DNA of 10,320 nt from Bacillota bacterium (lineage in GTDB: Bacteria; Bacillota; Clostridia; Lachnospirales; Anaerotignaceae): positions 1 to 10,320 of the forward strand of contig JAEZPX010000063.1 in NCBI GenBank assembly GCA_023413275.1, given 5' to 3'. Both the position numbers and the translations under genes were made by a program. Below the pieces are notes generated by a model that did not search any database, was not told where the DNA came from, and saw only the letters and a program-made list of their open reading frames with translations. Position 1 is the first letter of the stretch. The number at the start of each line of letters is the position of its first letter. Shown here piece by piece: positions 1 through 6,639 of this stretch.

Positions 1-1
1 A

Positions 2-169
2 GCGTATATAACAAGTGACGGGAACAGAGTTAAAACAGGTAATCCGCTAACGTTAGTTATTGCAGATGAAAATGAAAGAAAAAGCTGCGTTAAAGATATT
101 GGCATAGCCTTAAGAGGTAATGTTCTGCAATTAAAAAATGGGGATTATTTGATTATCAGTGGTTCCTAG
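2..169 (+). CDS. 3' end of an unrecognised protein gene (partial)
   Basis: An open frame runs from the window edge to a TAG stop and gives 55 residues of a C-terminus ending NGDYLIISGS. The sequence alternates hydrophobic beta-like segments (PLTLVIADE, NVLQLKNGDYLII) with charged turns, as in a small soluble alpha/beta or beta-rich domain. It has no membrane segment and no metal-binding motif. I do not recognise the family. Coding is supported by the natural composition and by the sensible stop followed by about 100 non-coding bases. No clear hairpin terminator follows it, so transcription might continue into the next gene. The start and most of the protein lie outside the window. Confidence 0.6.
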   Translation, partial: AYITSDGNRVKTGNPLTLVIADENERKSCVKDIGIALRGNVLQLKNGDYLIISGS

Positions 170-218
170 TTCCATAATTATTATACCTATGATACTAATT
201 CCAAGCATTTAATCCGCT

Positions 219-262
219 TTAACACATATAATTTTAATAGCTTGTTTAAAAATATGTGTTAA
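219..262 (+). promoter_or_regulatory. 11-bp inverted repeat around a putative -10, before the membrane-protein gene
   Basis: TTAACACATAT (219-229) and ATATGTGTTAA (252-262) are perfect inverted copies separated by 22 bases. A consensus TATAAT (227-232) overlaps the left arm. No convincing -35 lies 16-18 bases upstream. The right arm ends directly before the AGGAG (264-268) of the gene starting at 277. The repeat could be an operator for a dimeric regulator, or a leader hairpin that affects access to the ribosome binding site. The repeat is seen directly; its role is inferred. Confidence 0.4.
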
Positions 263-276
263 TAGGAGATGAAGTA

Positions 277-987
277 ATGGAGAATGAAAGCAAGATGAAG
301 GGATATTCCATAATATTGAATATTATTATATGGGGAGGTTTATGGGGTATCTTTGAAGCAACCGTAGGTTATTTGTTACACATGGTTTCCTTTGGTTTTA
401 GTTGGATCATTTGGTATCCTTTTGCATGTTTCATTATGACCAATGTCTATCGTAAAAATAAAAGTGTATCATCTATTTTTTATGTAGGATTATTTAGTGC
501 AACCATTAAAATGCTGAATCTGTTTTTGCCGGGCAGAATTGATAGAGTAATTAATCCTGCCATTTCAATTGTGTTTGAAGCACTTGCCATGGCTTGTGTG
601 GTTTTTTCTGTAAATCAGCTATTTAAAGAAAAACAAAAAAATCCGCTCGTAAAGGCGCTTATGGCGGTTACCATGAATACCGGATGGCGCATACTATTTG
701 CTTTGTATTTACTCTTCCTTGTTCCGGATTGGATACGTGAGGTATCGGTAATAAGTAGTGCAGAAAAATTCATTCCGTTTTTTATTACACAAAATCTTGT
801 TACCAGCGTTTTGATTTTTGTTGGATATCAATTTAAAACTACTATTTTAAAAGTAGTGGAGATTGCAGAAAACCGGATTTTAATCTGGATTAACGCTGCA
901 CCTAACCTGTCAGTACTGGTTTTTAAGACCAGTGCGGCTACACTTATTTTTTGCGCAAACATTGCTTTGCAATTTATGTTGAATTAA
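277..987 (+). CDS. Multi-pass membrane protein of unknown function
   Basis: The protein has 236 residues and about six or seven hydrophobic helices, near residues 12-34, 40-56, 63-84, 92-114, 128-150, 164-187 and 213-233. The first contains WGGLWGIFEATVGYLLH. Conserved-looking polar or charged residues lie inside the membrane-rich part (E27, R87-R90, N93, E101, N134, R138), which suggests a transporter or channel rather than an anchor. Its size and compact helices resemble S components of ECF vitamin/metal transporters, but no diagnostic motif was seen and no EcfA/EcfT genes are near. The ATG at 277 was preferred to an in-frame GTG at 256 because AGGAG (264-268) is correctly spaced for 277 and lies inside the longer frame. 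The gene appears to be a single transcription unit closed by the terminator at 1021. Confidence 0.8.
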   Translation: MENESKMKGYSIILNIIIWGGLWGIFEATVGYLLHMVSFGFSWIIWYPFACFIMTNVYRKNKSVSSIFYVGLFSATIKMLNLFLPGRIDRVINPAISIVFEALAMACVVFSVNQLFKEKQKNPLVKALMAVTMNTGWRILFALYLLFLVPDWIREVSVISSAEKFIPFFITQNLVTSVLIFVGYQFKTTILKVVEIAENRILIWINAAPNLSVLVFKTSAATLIFCANIALQFMLN

Positions 988-1020
988 TGTTAAATTAATG
1001 TATGAGATATATGAAGAAAG

Positions 1021-1051
1021 ATGTCGTCCTGAATAACAGGACGGCATTTTT
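1021..1051 (+). terminator. Rho-independent terminator, possibly bidirectional
   Basis: ATGTCGTCCTG (1021-1031) pairs with CAGGACGGCAT (1037-1047) with one G-U pair around an AATAA loop, and a run of five T follows (1047-1051). This is a good terminator for the rightward membrane-protein gene. Read leftward, the same hairpin is followed by a T-rich stretch (CTTTCTTC). It therefore may also end the convergent ferritin-like gene, whose stop is 8 bases away. Confidence 0.85.
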
Positions 1052-1058
1052 AGTTAAA

Positions 1059-2318
1059 TTATGAATGGGCAGGCGCTTTCCCTGTACGTGCTATTTCGAT
1101 ATTATCTATCGTCCTATCTGTTAGATCTTCAATAGGATTTGTATGTGGTTCTGCGCGGTAATCTACATTAAACTTCTGTTGATGCTGTTTTATTACATTA
1201 TGGCTGGCAACAGTGCTTAAATCATGGTTCACACGTTCCTGATAATAGAAAAATTCATGTTCCTTTGGCAGCGAGGCTACAGGTATATAGTTTTCTAGAT
1301 TAGCTGTAAGCTGTATCTGCTGTTCAAGCACCTGACGGACATAATCTCTTGTATCATGGAATTGAAGAAGCTTTGGAAATGCACCACCGGGAATTACCTG
1401 CTGCCAATCTTTATTTTCGTATCGTTTTAACAAATCCACCGCTTTGTGCAAATGGGCGATTTCCTGTTGCAAATGTAATTCCCATACAGATTTCACGTTT
1501 GCATCCAATTCATCTTGATAAAAGGAATAATAAAGATAGCACTCCATATATTCATGAAGCAGCAAGTTTTCCAACCATGTACAGTTGGGGTCAAGGAGTG
1601 AGCCGTAATGGCTGACATGCTGTTCTTCAATCATGGCAATTTCAAGATAAAGCTGACGTCCCAGATCATTATAGTAAGTATTTCCTAGGTTCATATAAAA
1701 ATTCATGGTCTGCTGTTCAGCAGAAGTGATAATCAGCGTATTTAGTTTGGTGCGGATGTCGGCTGTTTTAAAGTCTACAGGATTTTTAACTGAATCAAAT
1801 GGGAATCTGTGCTCAGCAATGGTGGGGCGTCCTGGTGTGATATCCACATAGCTCTTTACTAACTTTTCTGATGGTATCTGTGCATCCAAATCAAGAAGAT
1901 TGGAATACCGATAAAGGTGATCGAAGTCTTCAAGTAATGCAAAATCAAGTGCTTGCTTTACATAAGTGTTGGGCTCATTTTGTGCCAACCAAGCAGTTAG
2001 ATCAACTGCAACATGTTCATATCCTATGGTTGTTTCCAACGTTGTTTCGTCAATAGGCTTCAGCCAGTTAATATGCTTTTGCTGTTGTTGTTCTATACGG
2101 CGGGATAAGGCTAATTCCCGGCGTAAGTCATTGTCTTGACAATTGCGATGAAACTGATGTTTAAACATTGTGGATTCTACCTCAATGCCGTTCATCAGAA
2201 TAATACGGATTTTGGTATAAGGGTCAACAGTTATCTTATTGTACGGAGTGGGATATACGGAAGACCAGTCCATTATACCATCTTTCAGTTGCATTGGCTT
2301 TTGCTCAAATGGATTCAT
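1059..2318 (-). CDS. Ferritin-like diiron-domain protein, probably two domains in tandem
   Basis: The 419-residue soluble protein has no signal peptide. Residues about 190-300 carry the spacing of a ferritin/rubrerythrin four-helix diiron site: E201, E231xxH234 (EEQH), E256/E259 and E286xxH289 (EIAH). Residues about 65-142 look like a second, degenerate ferritin-like bundle, with E68, E76, E101-H102 and EDFDH at 130-134. The C-terminal 110 residues are helical and polar and were not recognised. There is no rubredoxin-type CxxC domain, so it is not a classical rubrerythrin. Such proteins bind two metal ions and usually deal with iron, peroxide or oxygen. The exact reaction here is unknown. The start is supported by AAGGAGC (2331-2325 on the minus strand) before the ATG. 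It is transcribed away from the GlsB-hydroxylase operon, with which it shares a 108-base divergent region. Confidence 0.8.
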   Translation of the reverse strand: MNPFEQKPMQLKDGIMDWSSVYPTPYNKITVDPYTKIRIILMNGIEVESTMFKHQFHRNCQDNDLRRELALSRRIEQQQQKHINWLKPIDETTLETTIGYEHVAVDLTAWLAQNEPNTYVKQALDFALLEDFDHLYRYSNLLDLDAQIPSEKLVKSYVDITPGRPTIAEHRFPFDSVKNPVDFKTADIRTKLNTLIITSAEQQTMNFYMNLGNTYYNDLGRQLYLEIAMIEEQHVSHYGSLLDPNCTWLENLLLHEYMECYLYYSFYQDELDANVKSVWELHLQQEIAHLHKAVDLLKRYENKDWQQVIPGGAFPKLLQFHDTRDYVRQVLEQQIQLTANLENYIPVASLPKEHEFFYYQERVNHDLSTVASHNVIKQHQQKFNVDYRAEPHTNPIEDLTDRTIDNIEIARTGKAPAHS

Positions 2319-2426
2319 TTTAAAGCTCCTTAAGTGATTTTTATTTTATTTTGAGCGAAAAGCTGATTTTTATTCGAATATTTGGTTATAAATAGATTGA
2401 GTTTATTAATGAATGGAGGCAAAATT
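2319..2426. promoter_or_regulatory. Divergent intergenic region with a TATTCGAATA palindrome
   Basis: This AT-rich 108-base stretch must hold the promoters of both the leftward ferritin-like gene and the rightward GlsB operon. A perfect 10-bp palindrome TATTCGAATA lies at 2371-2380, near the middle, and could be a shared operator. Possible rightward -10 elements are TATAAA (2387-2392) and GAATAT (2376-2381), with TTGAGC (2351-2356) as a possible but badly spaced -35. No clear SigB-type GTTT/GGGTA pair is present. Ribosome binding sites sit at either end: AAGGAGC for the minus strand and GGAGG (2415-2419) for the plus strand. The promoter calls are weak; the palindrome is certain. Confidence 0.4.
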
Positions 2427-2681
2427 ATGGGTACTATCGGATGGATTGTTATAGGTGCGATTGCTGGATGGATTGCAAGTCTTATTACTGGTAACAACAA
2501 AAGAATGGGAGCGGGAATGAATATTTTGGTAGGTGTTGTCGGAGGTTTTATCGGTGGCATTGCTATGAATTTAATTGGGGGTTACGGTGTAACAGGATTC
2601 AATCTTTGGAGCTTACTTGTAGCGACAGTTGGTTCAGTAATTCTATTATTAATCGTAAATGTTGTCCAGCATAAAAGTTAA
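2427..2681 (+). CDS. GlsB/YeaQ/YmgE-family small stress-response membrane protein
   Basis: The 84-residue hydrophobic protein has three membrane segments, near residues 3-21, 31-51 and 59-80. It shows the glycine-rich pattern of the transglycosylase-associated/GlsB family: GAIAGWIASLITG in the first helix and GMNILVGVVGGFIGG in the second. The biochemical role of the family is unknown; members are often induced by general or envelope stress. The ATG at 2427 was chosen over an upstream in-frame ATG at 2382 because GGAGG (2415-2419) is optimally spaced for it and because family members begin with a hydrophobic 'MGxIGWIxxG'-like N-terminus. Only 21 bases separate it from the molybdenum hydroxylase large subunit, with no terminator between, so they are probably co-transcribed. 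Confidence 0.88.
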   Translation: MGTIGWIVIGAIAGWIASLITGNNKRMGAGMNILVGVVGGFIGGIAMNLIGGYGVTGFNLWSLLVATVGSVILLLIVNVVQHKS

Positions 2682-2702
2682 GTAGGAGGCTATGTTTAAA
2701 GT

Positions 2703-5033
2703 ATGAATACTGCAATAGGAAAAAGCATTCAGCGTAAAGATGCATGGGACAAAGTCACGGGTAAGGCGAAATACACCGATGATTTTCCAACTACAGGTTA
2801 TTTAACCGCTCGGTTGCTTGCCAGTACTTACGCACATGCTCGTATTTTGGATATTGACATTTCTGCTGCTTTAGAGGTAAAGGGTGTAAAAACGATTCTT
2901 ACAGGAGCAGATTGTAAAGAATTATTTGGTCCCTTGGTGCATGATCGTCCGGCTCTTGCAAAAGATATTGTACGATATGCGGGAGAACCGGTTGCATTGG
3001 TTGTAGCATTGGACAAGCCAACTGCCGAAAAGGCTGTACGATTGATTAAGGTGAACTATGAGCCACTTCCTTTTGTCCTAACACCATCAGAGGCAATGGC
3101 TGAGGGGGCGCCGCTAGTTCATAAACAGGTCAACGGTTATAAGAAGGTTTTAACTGATATTTATCCTGAAGCTGGTACGAATGTGGCTAGCCGTTATCGA
3201 ATGCGAAAAGGTGACGTAGCAAAAGCTTTTAAGCACTGTGACACAATTGTAGAGCAACACTTTTTTCTGCCTCCTTCTGATCACCTAGCTATGGAGGTAA
3301 GAACCGCACGTGCCGAAATATCTTCAGATGGCAATGTAATCATTACGACTTCATCGCAGTCACCTTATACCGTCCGTAAGCAGATTTCTGATGCTTTCTT
3401 AATCTCTTCTGGAAAAATTGAGGTGCGTGTTCCGTTTGTAGGCGGAGGCTTTGGGGGCAAAGCACCTGTTTCCCTTGAGATACTTGCTTATATAGCATCC
3501 CGAAGTGTTGGGGGTAAAGCCGTACGGCTTACTATTCCACGTGAACATGATATGGCAACTGCGCCGTGCCGCATGGGGTTGGAAGCAGATATTAAGATTG
3601 GAGTAGATAAGGATGGCGTTATTCAGGCAGCCAAACTTACTTACCTATTGGATTGTGGTGCTTATACCGATATTTCTCCATATATGACAAAGGCAATTGC
3701 AATGGATTGTACCGGTCCTTATAATATAGAAAACTTGTGGTGTGATGCGCTGTGTGTATATACAAACCACACTTATGTAACATCTTTCCGTGGGTTTTCC
3801 CACGAATGTTACACCTTCTGTATAGAACGGGTTTTGGATATGCTGGCAGAAAAGTGTGCTCTTGACCCTCTCGAATTGCGTATGAGAAATGCAATTCGGC
3901 CAGGCAATTTGACTCCGTCACAGGTGGTATGCACACCTAGTCTTGTCGGTGATCTTAGCAAATGCATACAATACATTAAAGAGTTGGCAGAATGGGATGG
4001 TGGAAAAGCTGTTCCCATTAAGGAAAATACCGTAAAGGCAAAGGGGGTTGCATGCTTTTGGAAAACTGAAAATCCCCCGACTGATGCTATTTCAGGAGCG
4101 CTAATCACTTTTAATTCAGACGGAAGTGTGAATCTGCATACAGGTGTCGTTGAAATGGGGTCAAATGGACAGACTCATTTAGCACAGATGCTTGCGGAAA
4201 AACTAAAAATAAATTCTGATCAGGTTCACGTGGTAGAGTCGGTTGATACACAATCAGCACCAAAGCATTGGAAAACAGTTGCAAGTCTTACTGAATATAT
4301 GGCTGGACATGCTGTGATGCGCGCTGCTGACGATTTGCTGGAACAACTGCGCAGTAACGGTTCACAAGCACTGCATTGCCCTGCGGAAGATATTGAAGTA
4401 GCTTATGGATGTGTGTTTTCTAGAAAAAACCCTGAACAATTTATTGACATCAAAGATATTGCTGAGGGGTATAAAGCACCGGACGGAGAGTCGATGGGTG
4501 AGCCAGTGTTAGGGCGTGGTGGATTTATGCTGAAAGGTCTTTCTATGTTGGACCCCCAGACTGGTCAGGGAAAAACCGGTCCCGAATGGACACTTGGGGT
4601 ACAGGTTGTTGAAGTGGAGGCAGATTTAAAAACGTATACCTATCGTATTATTAATGCGTCAACTGTAATAGATATCGGTAAAGTAATTAACCCAGAATCA
4701 ATGCGTGCTATGATTGCCGGTGGAATGGCAATGGGACTTAGCCTGTCGAGTCGGGAGGTTTATAAATATGATAAGGATGGGATACCGATGTTGCCCAATT
4801 TGCGCACCTATAAGCTGATGCATATAGGTCAGGAACCGGATTACCGCGTAGGTTTTGTTGAAACGCCAGACGAACAGTCTCCCTATGGTGTGCGCAGTTT
4901 TGCAGAGCATGGGGTTATTGGTATGCCAGCAGCGCTTGGAAATGCGTTGTCTGCTGCATTTGGGAAACAGTTAGTTACATTGCCGCTTATGCCAGAAATA
5001 ATTTGGCGCACGCCATCGGAGGAACAATCATGA
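2703..5033 (+). CDS. Molybdopterin-binding large subunit, xanthine dehydrogenase/aldehyde oxidase family
   Basis: The 776-residue protein is the catalytic subunit of a molybdenum hydroxylase that inserts water-derived oxygen into a C-H bond and passes electrons through [2Fe-2S] and FAD subunits. The a/b hammerhead domain spans about 15-125 (VTGKAKYTDD, ASTYAHARI). Cofactor-binding stretches are GGGFGGK at 247-253, TSFRGF at 360-365, EMGSNGQTHLAQ at 484-495 and a WKTVAS...GHAV region at 523-538. The C-terminal AEHGVIGMPAALGNAL (734-749) carries the catalytic Glu735. Arg363 matches the substrate-orienting arginine of xanthine dehydrogenases. The residue after GGGFGGK is Ala254, not the glutamate that binds purine. 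The FRGF loop excludes the cysteine-containing VAYRCSF loop of CO dehydrogenase. AGGAGG (2684-2689) lies 13 bases before the ATG, rather far. The family is certain, the substrate unknown, and Mo-bound selenium cannot be judged from sequence. Confidence 0.95.
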   Translation: MNTAIGKSIQRKDAWDKVTGKAKYTDDFPTTGYLTARLLASTYAHARILDIDISAALEVKGVKTILTGADCKELFGPLVHDRPALAKDIVRYAGEPVALVVALDKPTAEKAVRLIKVNYEPLPFVLTPSEAMAEGAPLVHKQVNGYKKVLTDIYPEAGTNVASRYRMRKGDVAKAFKHCDTIVEQHFFLPPSDHLAMEVRTARAEISSDGNVIITTSSQSPYTVRKQISDAFLISSGKIEVRVPFVGGGFGGKAPVSLEILAYIASRSVGGKAVRLTIPREHDMATAPCRMGLEADIKIGVDKDGVIQAAKLTYLLDCGAYTDISPYMTKAIAMDCTGPYNIENLWCDALCVYTNHTYVTSFRGFSHECYTFCIERVLDMLAEKCALDPLELRMRNAIRPGNLTPSQVVCTPSLVGDLSKCIQYIKELAEWDGGKAVPIKENTVKAKGVACFWKTENPPTDAISGALITFNSDGSVNLHTGVVEMGSNGQTHLAQMLAEKLKINSDQVHVVESVDTQSAPKHWKTVASLTEYMAGHAVMRAADDLLEQLRSNGSQALHCPAEDIEVAYGCVFSRKNPEQFIDIKDIAEGYKAPDGESMGEPVLGRGGFMLKGLSMLDPQTGQGKTGPEWTLGVQVVEVEADLKTYTYRIINASTVIDIGKVINPESMRAMIAGGMAMGLSLSSREVYKYDKDGIPMLPNLRTYKLMHIGQEPDYRVGFVETPDEQSPYGVRSFAEHGVIGMPAALGNALSAAFGKQLVTLPLMPEIIWRTPSEEQS

Positions 5034-5869
5034 TTCCATTTGATTTTATTTATCTTCGTCCAGACACACTACAAGAAGCAGTAAATTTATATACTCAGCT
5101 TGAGACTGAAGGAAAAAGTCCGTTTTATTATGCAGGTGGCAGCGAAATAATCTCTATGTGCAGGGCGGGTTCCATTCAGCCTGGCGCGGTGATTGACATT
5201 AAAAATATTCCGGAGTGTATGATTTTATCCGTTGATGACCAAAAGCTGCACATCGGTTCTGTTTGTACGCTGAATCAAATTAGTGAGTCAAATTTATTTC
5301 CCCTGCTAAAGCTTTCCGGGGGCAGAATCGCGGACCATACCAATCAATGCCGAATCACAATAGGTGGTAATCTTTGTGGTACAATCATTTATCGTGAGAC
5401 TAGTCTTCCACTGTTGCTTTCAGATGCAGAAATAACAGTATTTGGAAAGTGTGGAGAGCAAACGTTTGAGCTTAAAAGTATATTCGATGGTCGAATGCTC
5501 CTGAAACCAGGTGAGATCATCGTTCAGATCCATGTTCCTGTTTGGGCTCTATCTGCAAATTACGCACATATTAAACAAACGGCAAATGAAAAAATTGATT
5601 ATCCATTAGTCAGCATTGCTGCAATGCGGAAAGAAAACTATTTGCGCATTGCATTTTCTGGCATATGTTCTTTCCCTTTTCGAAGCGCACAGATTGAAAA
5701 AACTTTAAATGACAGGACCAGACCCTGTTGTGAAAGAGCTGAAATGGCAGCAACACAATTACCTGAAAGTGCTTACAGTGATGCGGAAAGCTCTGGAGAA
5801 TACCGATTATTTGTTCTTAAAAATATGCTGGAAGAACTATTGGAGGACTGGGAAAATGGTAAAATATGA
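5030..5869 (+). CDS. FAD-binding medium subunit of the molybdenum hydroxylase
   Basis: The 279-residue protein is homologous to the CoxM/XdhB/YgfM subunit, which takes electrons from the iron-sulfur subunit and holds FAD. The N-terminal PCMH-type FAD domain covers about 1-170. It has YAGGSEI (34-40) and TIGGNLCG (110-117), the two loops that contact FAD in this family, followed by YRETSLPLLLSDA (121-133). The CO-dehydrogenase flavoprotein C-terminal domain covers about 175-275 and includes the SGEYR helix start at 255-259. The ATG at 5030 was chosen over an upstream in-frame ATG at 5003. GGAGG (5018-5022) is well placed for it, MIPFDFIYLRP is a typical family N-terminus, and the ATGA overlap with the upstream stop implies translational coupling. 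The physiological electron acceptor (NAD or another carrier) cannot be read from the sequence. Confidence 0.93.
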   Translation: MIPFDFIYLRPDTLQEAVNLYTQLETEGKSPFYYAGGSEIISMCRAGSIQPGAVIDIKNIPECMILSVDDQKLHIGSVCTLNQISESNLFPLLKLSGGRIADHTNQCRITIGGNLCGTIIYRETSLPLLLSDAEITVFGKCGEQTFELKSIFDGRMLLKPGEIIVQIHVPVWALSANYAHIKQTANEKIDYPLVSIAAMRKENYLRIAFSGICSFPFRSAQIEKTLNDRTRPCCERAEMAATQLPESAYSDAESSGEYRLFVLKNMLEELLEDWENGKI

Positions 5870-6326
5870 AGGGAAAACGGTAATATCACTTCAAGTAAAC
5901 GGCGAAACATATGAGGTTGTAGTAAGACCATCCGATATATTGCTCGATATACTTCGGGAACAGCTTGGACTGACTTCTGCAAAGGCTGGTTGCTTGAATG
6001 GCGACTGTGGAGCATGCACAGTGATTGTTGATGGTTTGCCAACAAAATCCTGCTTGATGCTTGCGGTAGAAGCGGAAGGCCATGAAATACTGACCGTGGA
6101 AGGGTTAGGTGGTACAGCACCAATACAAAAAGCATTTGTGAATGCGGATGCTTTTCAATGCGGCTACTGTACCTCTGGTTTTCTAATGGTTTGCCATGCG
6201 TTGAAAATGCATTATCCAGTTATGCCGGAAGAGTATGTGATAGAAGAATGGCTGCAATCTAATTTATGTCGCTGCACCAGCTATCAGGAAATACGATGGG
6301 CTGTTCAATTAATGTATCAAATATAA
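5856..6326 (+). CDS. [2Fe-2S] small subunit of the molybdenum hydroxylase
   Basis: The 156-residue protein is homologous to CoxS/XdhC-type iron-sulfur subunits and carries electrons from the molybdenum site to FAD. The N-terminal plant-type ferredoxin domain has C46, C51 and C54 in GCLNGDCGACTV, plus C66. The C-terminal helical domain binds the second cluster through C102 and C105 (QCGYCTSGF) and C138 and C140 (LCRCTSY). All eight cysteine ligands are present and the length is normal, so the gene looks intact. The ATG at 5856 is preceded by GGAGG (5842-5846) and lies inside the FAD gene with a 14-base overlap, so the three subunits are translationally coupled. No terminator is visible after the stop; an HMA-domain remnant follows at once. 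Confidence 0.95.
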   Translation: MVKYEGKTVISLQVNGETYEVVVRPSDILLDILREQLGLTSAKAGCLNGDCGACTVIVDGLPTKSCLMLAVEAEGHEILTVEGLGGTAPIQKAFVNADAFQCGYCTSGFLMVCHALKMHYPVMPEEYVIEEWLQSNLCRCTSYQEIRWAVQLMYQI

Positions 6327-6635
6327 GCTTACAGTTGCTGTGAAAATTGAAACGAAATTAACAGGAATACAAGGAGTAAAGGCGGCATCAGTTGATTTTG
6401 CGGCAAAAAGGGTCTCTATTGAAAATGATGGAAGCGACTGACTATCACGGCTTTTTACGCAGATGATTGAAAGTATCAGTCCTACCAAGACGGAGAAGAC
6501 ATTTACGCCAGCCCAAATAGAACGCACACCATCTGTCAGCGTGATATGAAATAAAATGGGGATAAAAGTCGCCAAGGGCAATATACTGATAATCAATACT
6601 GCTAAACTTAATTTTTGCAATCGCTTGTTTTTCAT
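6309..6635 (-). CDS. Small membrane protein of the ABC operon, C-terminus probably replaced by read-through
   Basis: The predicted protein has 108 residues. The first 67 form a typical small integral membrane protein with a basic N-terminus (MKNKRLQK) and two hydrophobic helices, near residues 9-30 and 40-60, ending ICVKSRDSQS. From about residue 67 to the stop, the frame runs antisense through the HMA remnant and 18 bases into the iron-sulfur subunit gene, so the last 41 residues are probably not native. The gene seems to have lost its original 3' end at about 6435-6445. The start lies 4 bases after the upstream permease stop and uses an AGGTG-like site inside the permease 3' end, so it belongs to the transporter operon. 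Function unknown; I infer a role linked to the transporter from position only. Confidence 0.6.
   Translation of the reverse strand: MKNKRLQKLSLAVLIISILPLATFIPILFHITLTDGVRSIWAGVNVFSVLVGLILSIICVKSRDSQSLPSFSIETLFAAKSTDAAFTPCIPVNFVSIFTATVSLYLIH
6313..6441 (+). pseudogene. Remnant of a heavy-metal-associated (HMA) domain gene
   Basis: In the third frame relative to the upstream gene, 42 codons from just after an in-frame stop to a TGA read like an HMA metal-chaperone fold. A first beta strand KLTVAV is followed by KIETKLTGIQGV and then ASVDFAAKRVSIEND. In HMA proteins the first strand leads into a GMxCxxC loop before the helix. Here that loop is absent, so the strand runs straight into the helix, and the last helix and strand are also missing. 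There is no ATG or ribosome binding site; GTG at 6340 is the only conceivable start. I read it as a decayed fragment of a copper or other metal chaperone, or of a transporter domain. The resemblance is by eye, so a chance match remains possible. Confidence 0.5.
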
Positions 6636-6639
6636 AAAA

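Noticed and set aside
1349..2333. Three short plus-strand frames opposite the ferritin-like gene
   Set aside because: They are shadows of the minus-strand gene, which has clear diiron motifs and a good ribosome binding site.
2330..2560. 76-codon minus-strand frame opposite the GlsB-type gene
   Set aside because: It is proline- and isoleucine-rich low-complexity sequence, the complement of the glycine-rich GlsB helices, with no start signal.
3637..4108. Two overlapping 99-codon minus-strand frames inside the large hydroxylase subunit
   Set aside because: They lie antisense to an intact conserved gene and show no recognisable protein pattern or start signal.
2703..5033. Assignment as carbon monoxide dehydrogenase (CoxL)
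   Set aside because: The active-site loop reads TSFRGF and lacks the cysteine of the CoxL VAYRCSF motif.
5773..6135. 120-codon open frame on the minus strand inside the FAD and iron-sulfur genes
   Set aside because: It is antisense to two well-supported genes and has no ribosome binding site. Its composition (many S, H, Q) is that of a shadow frame.
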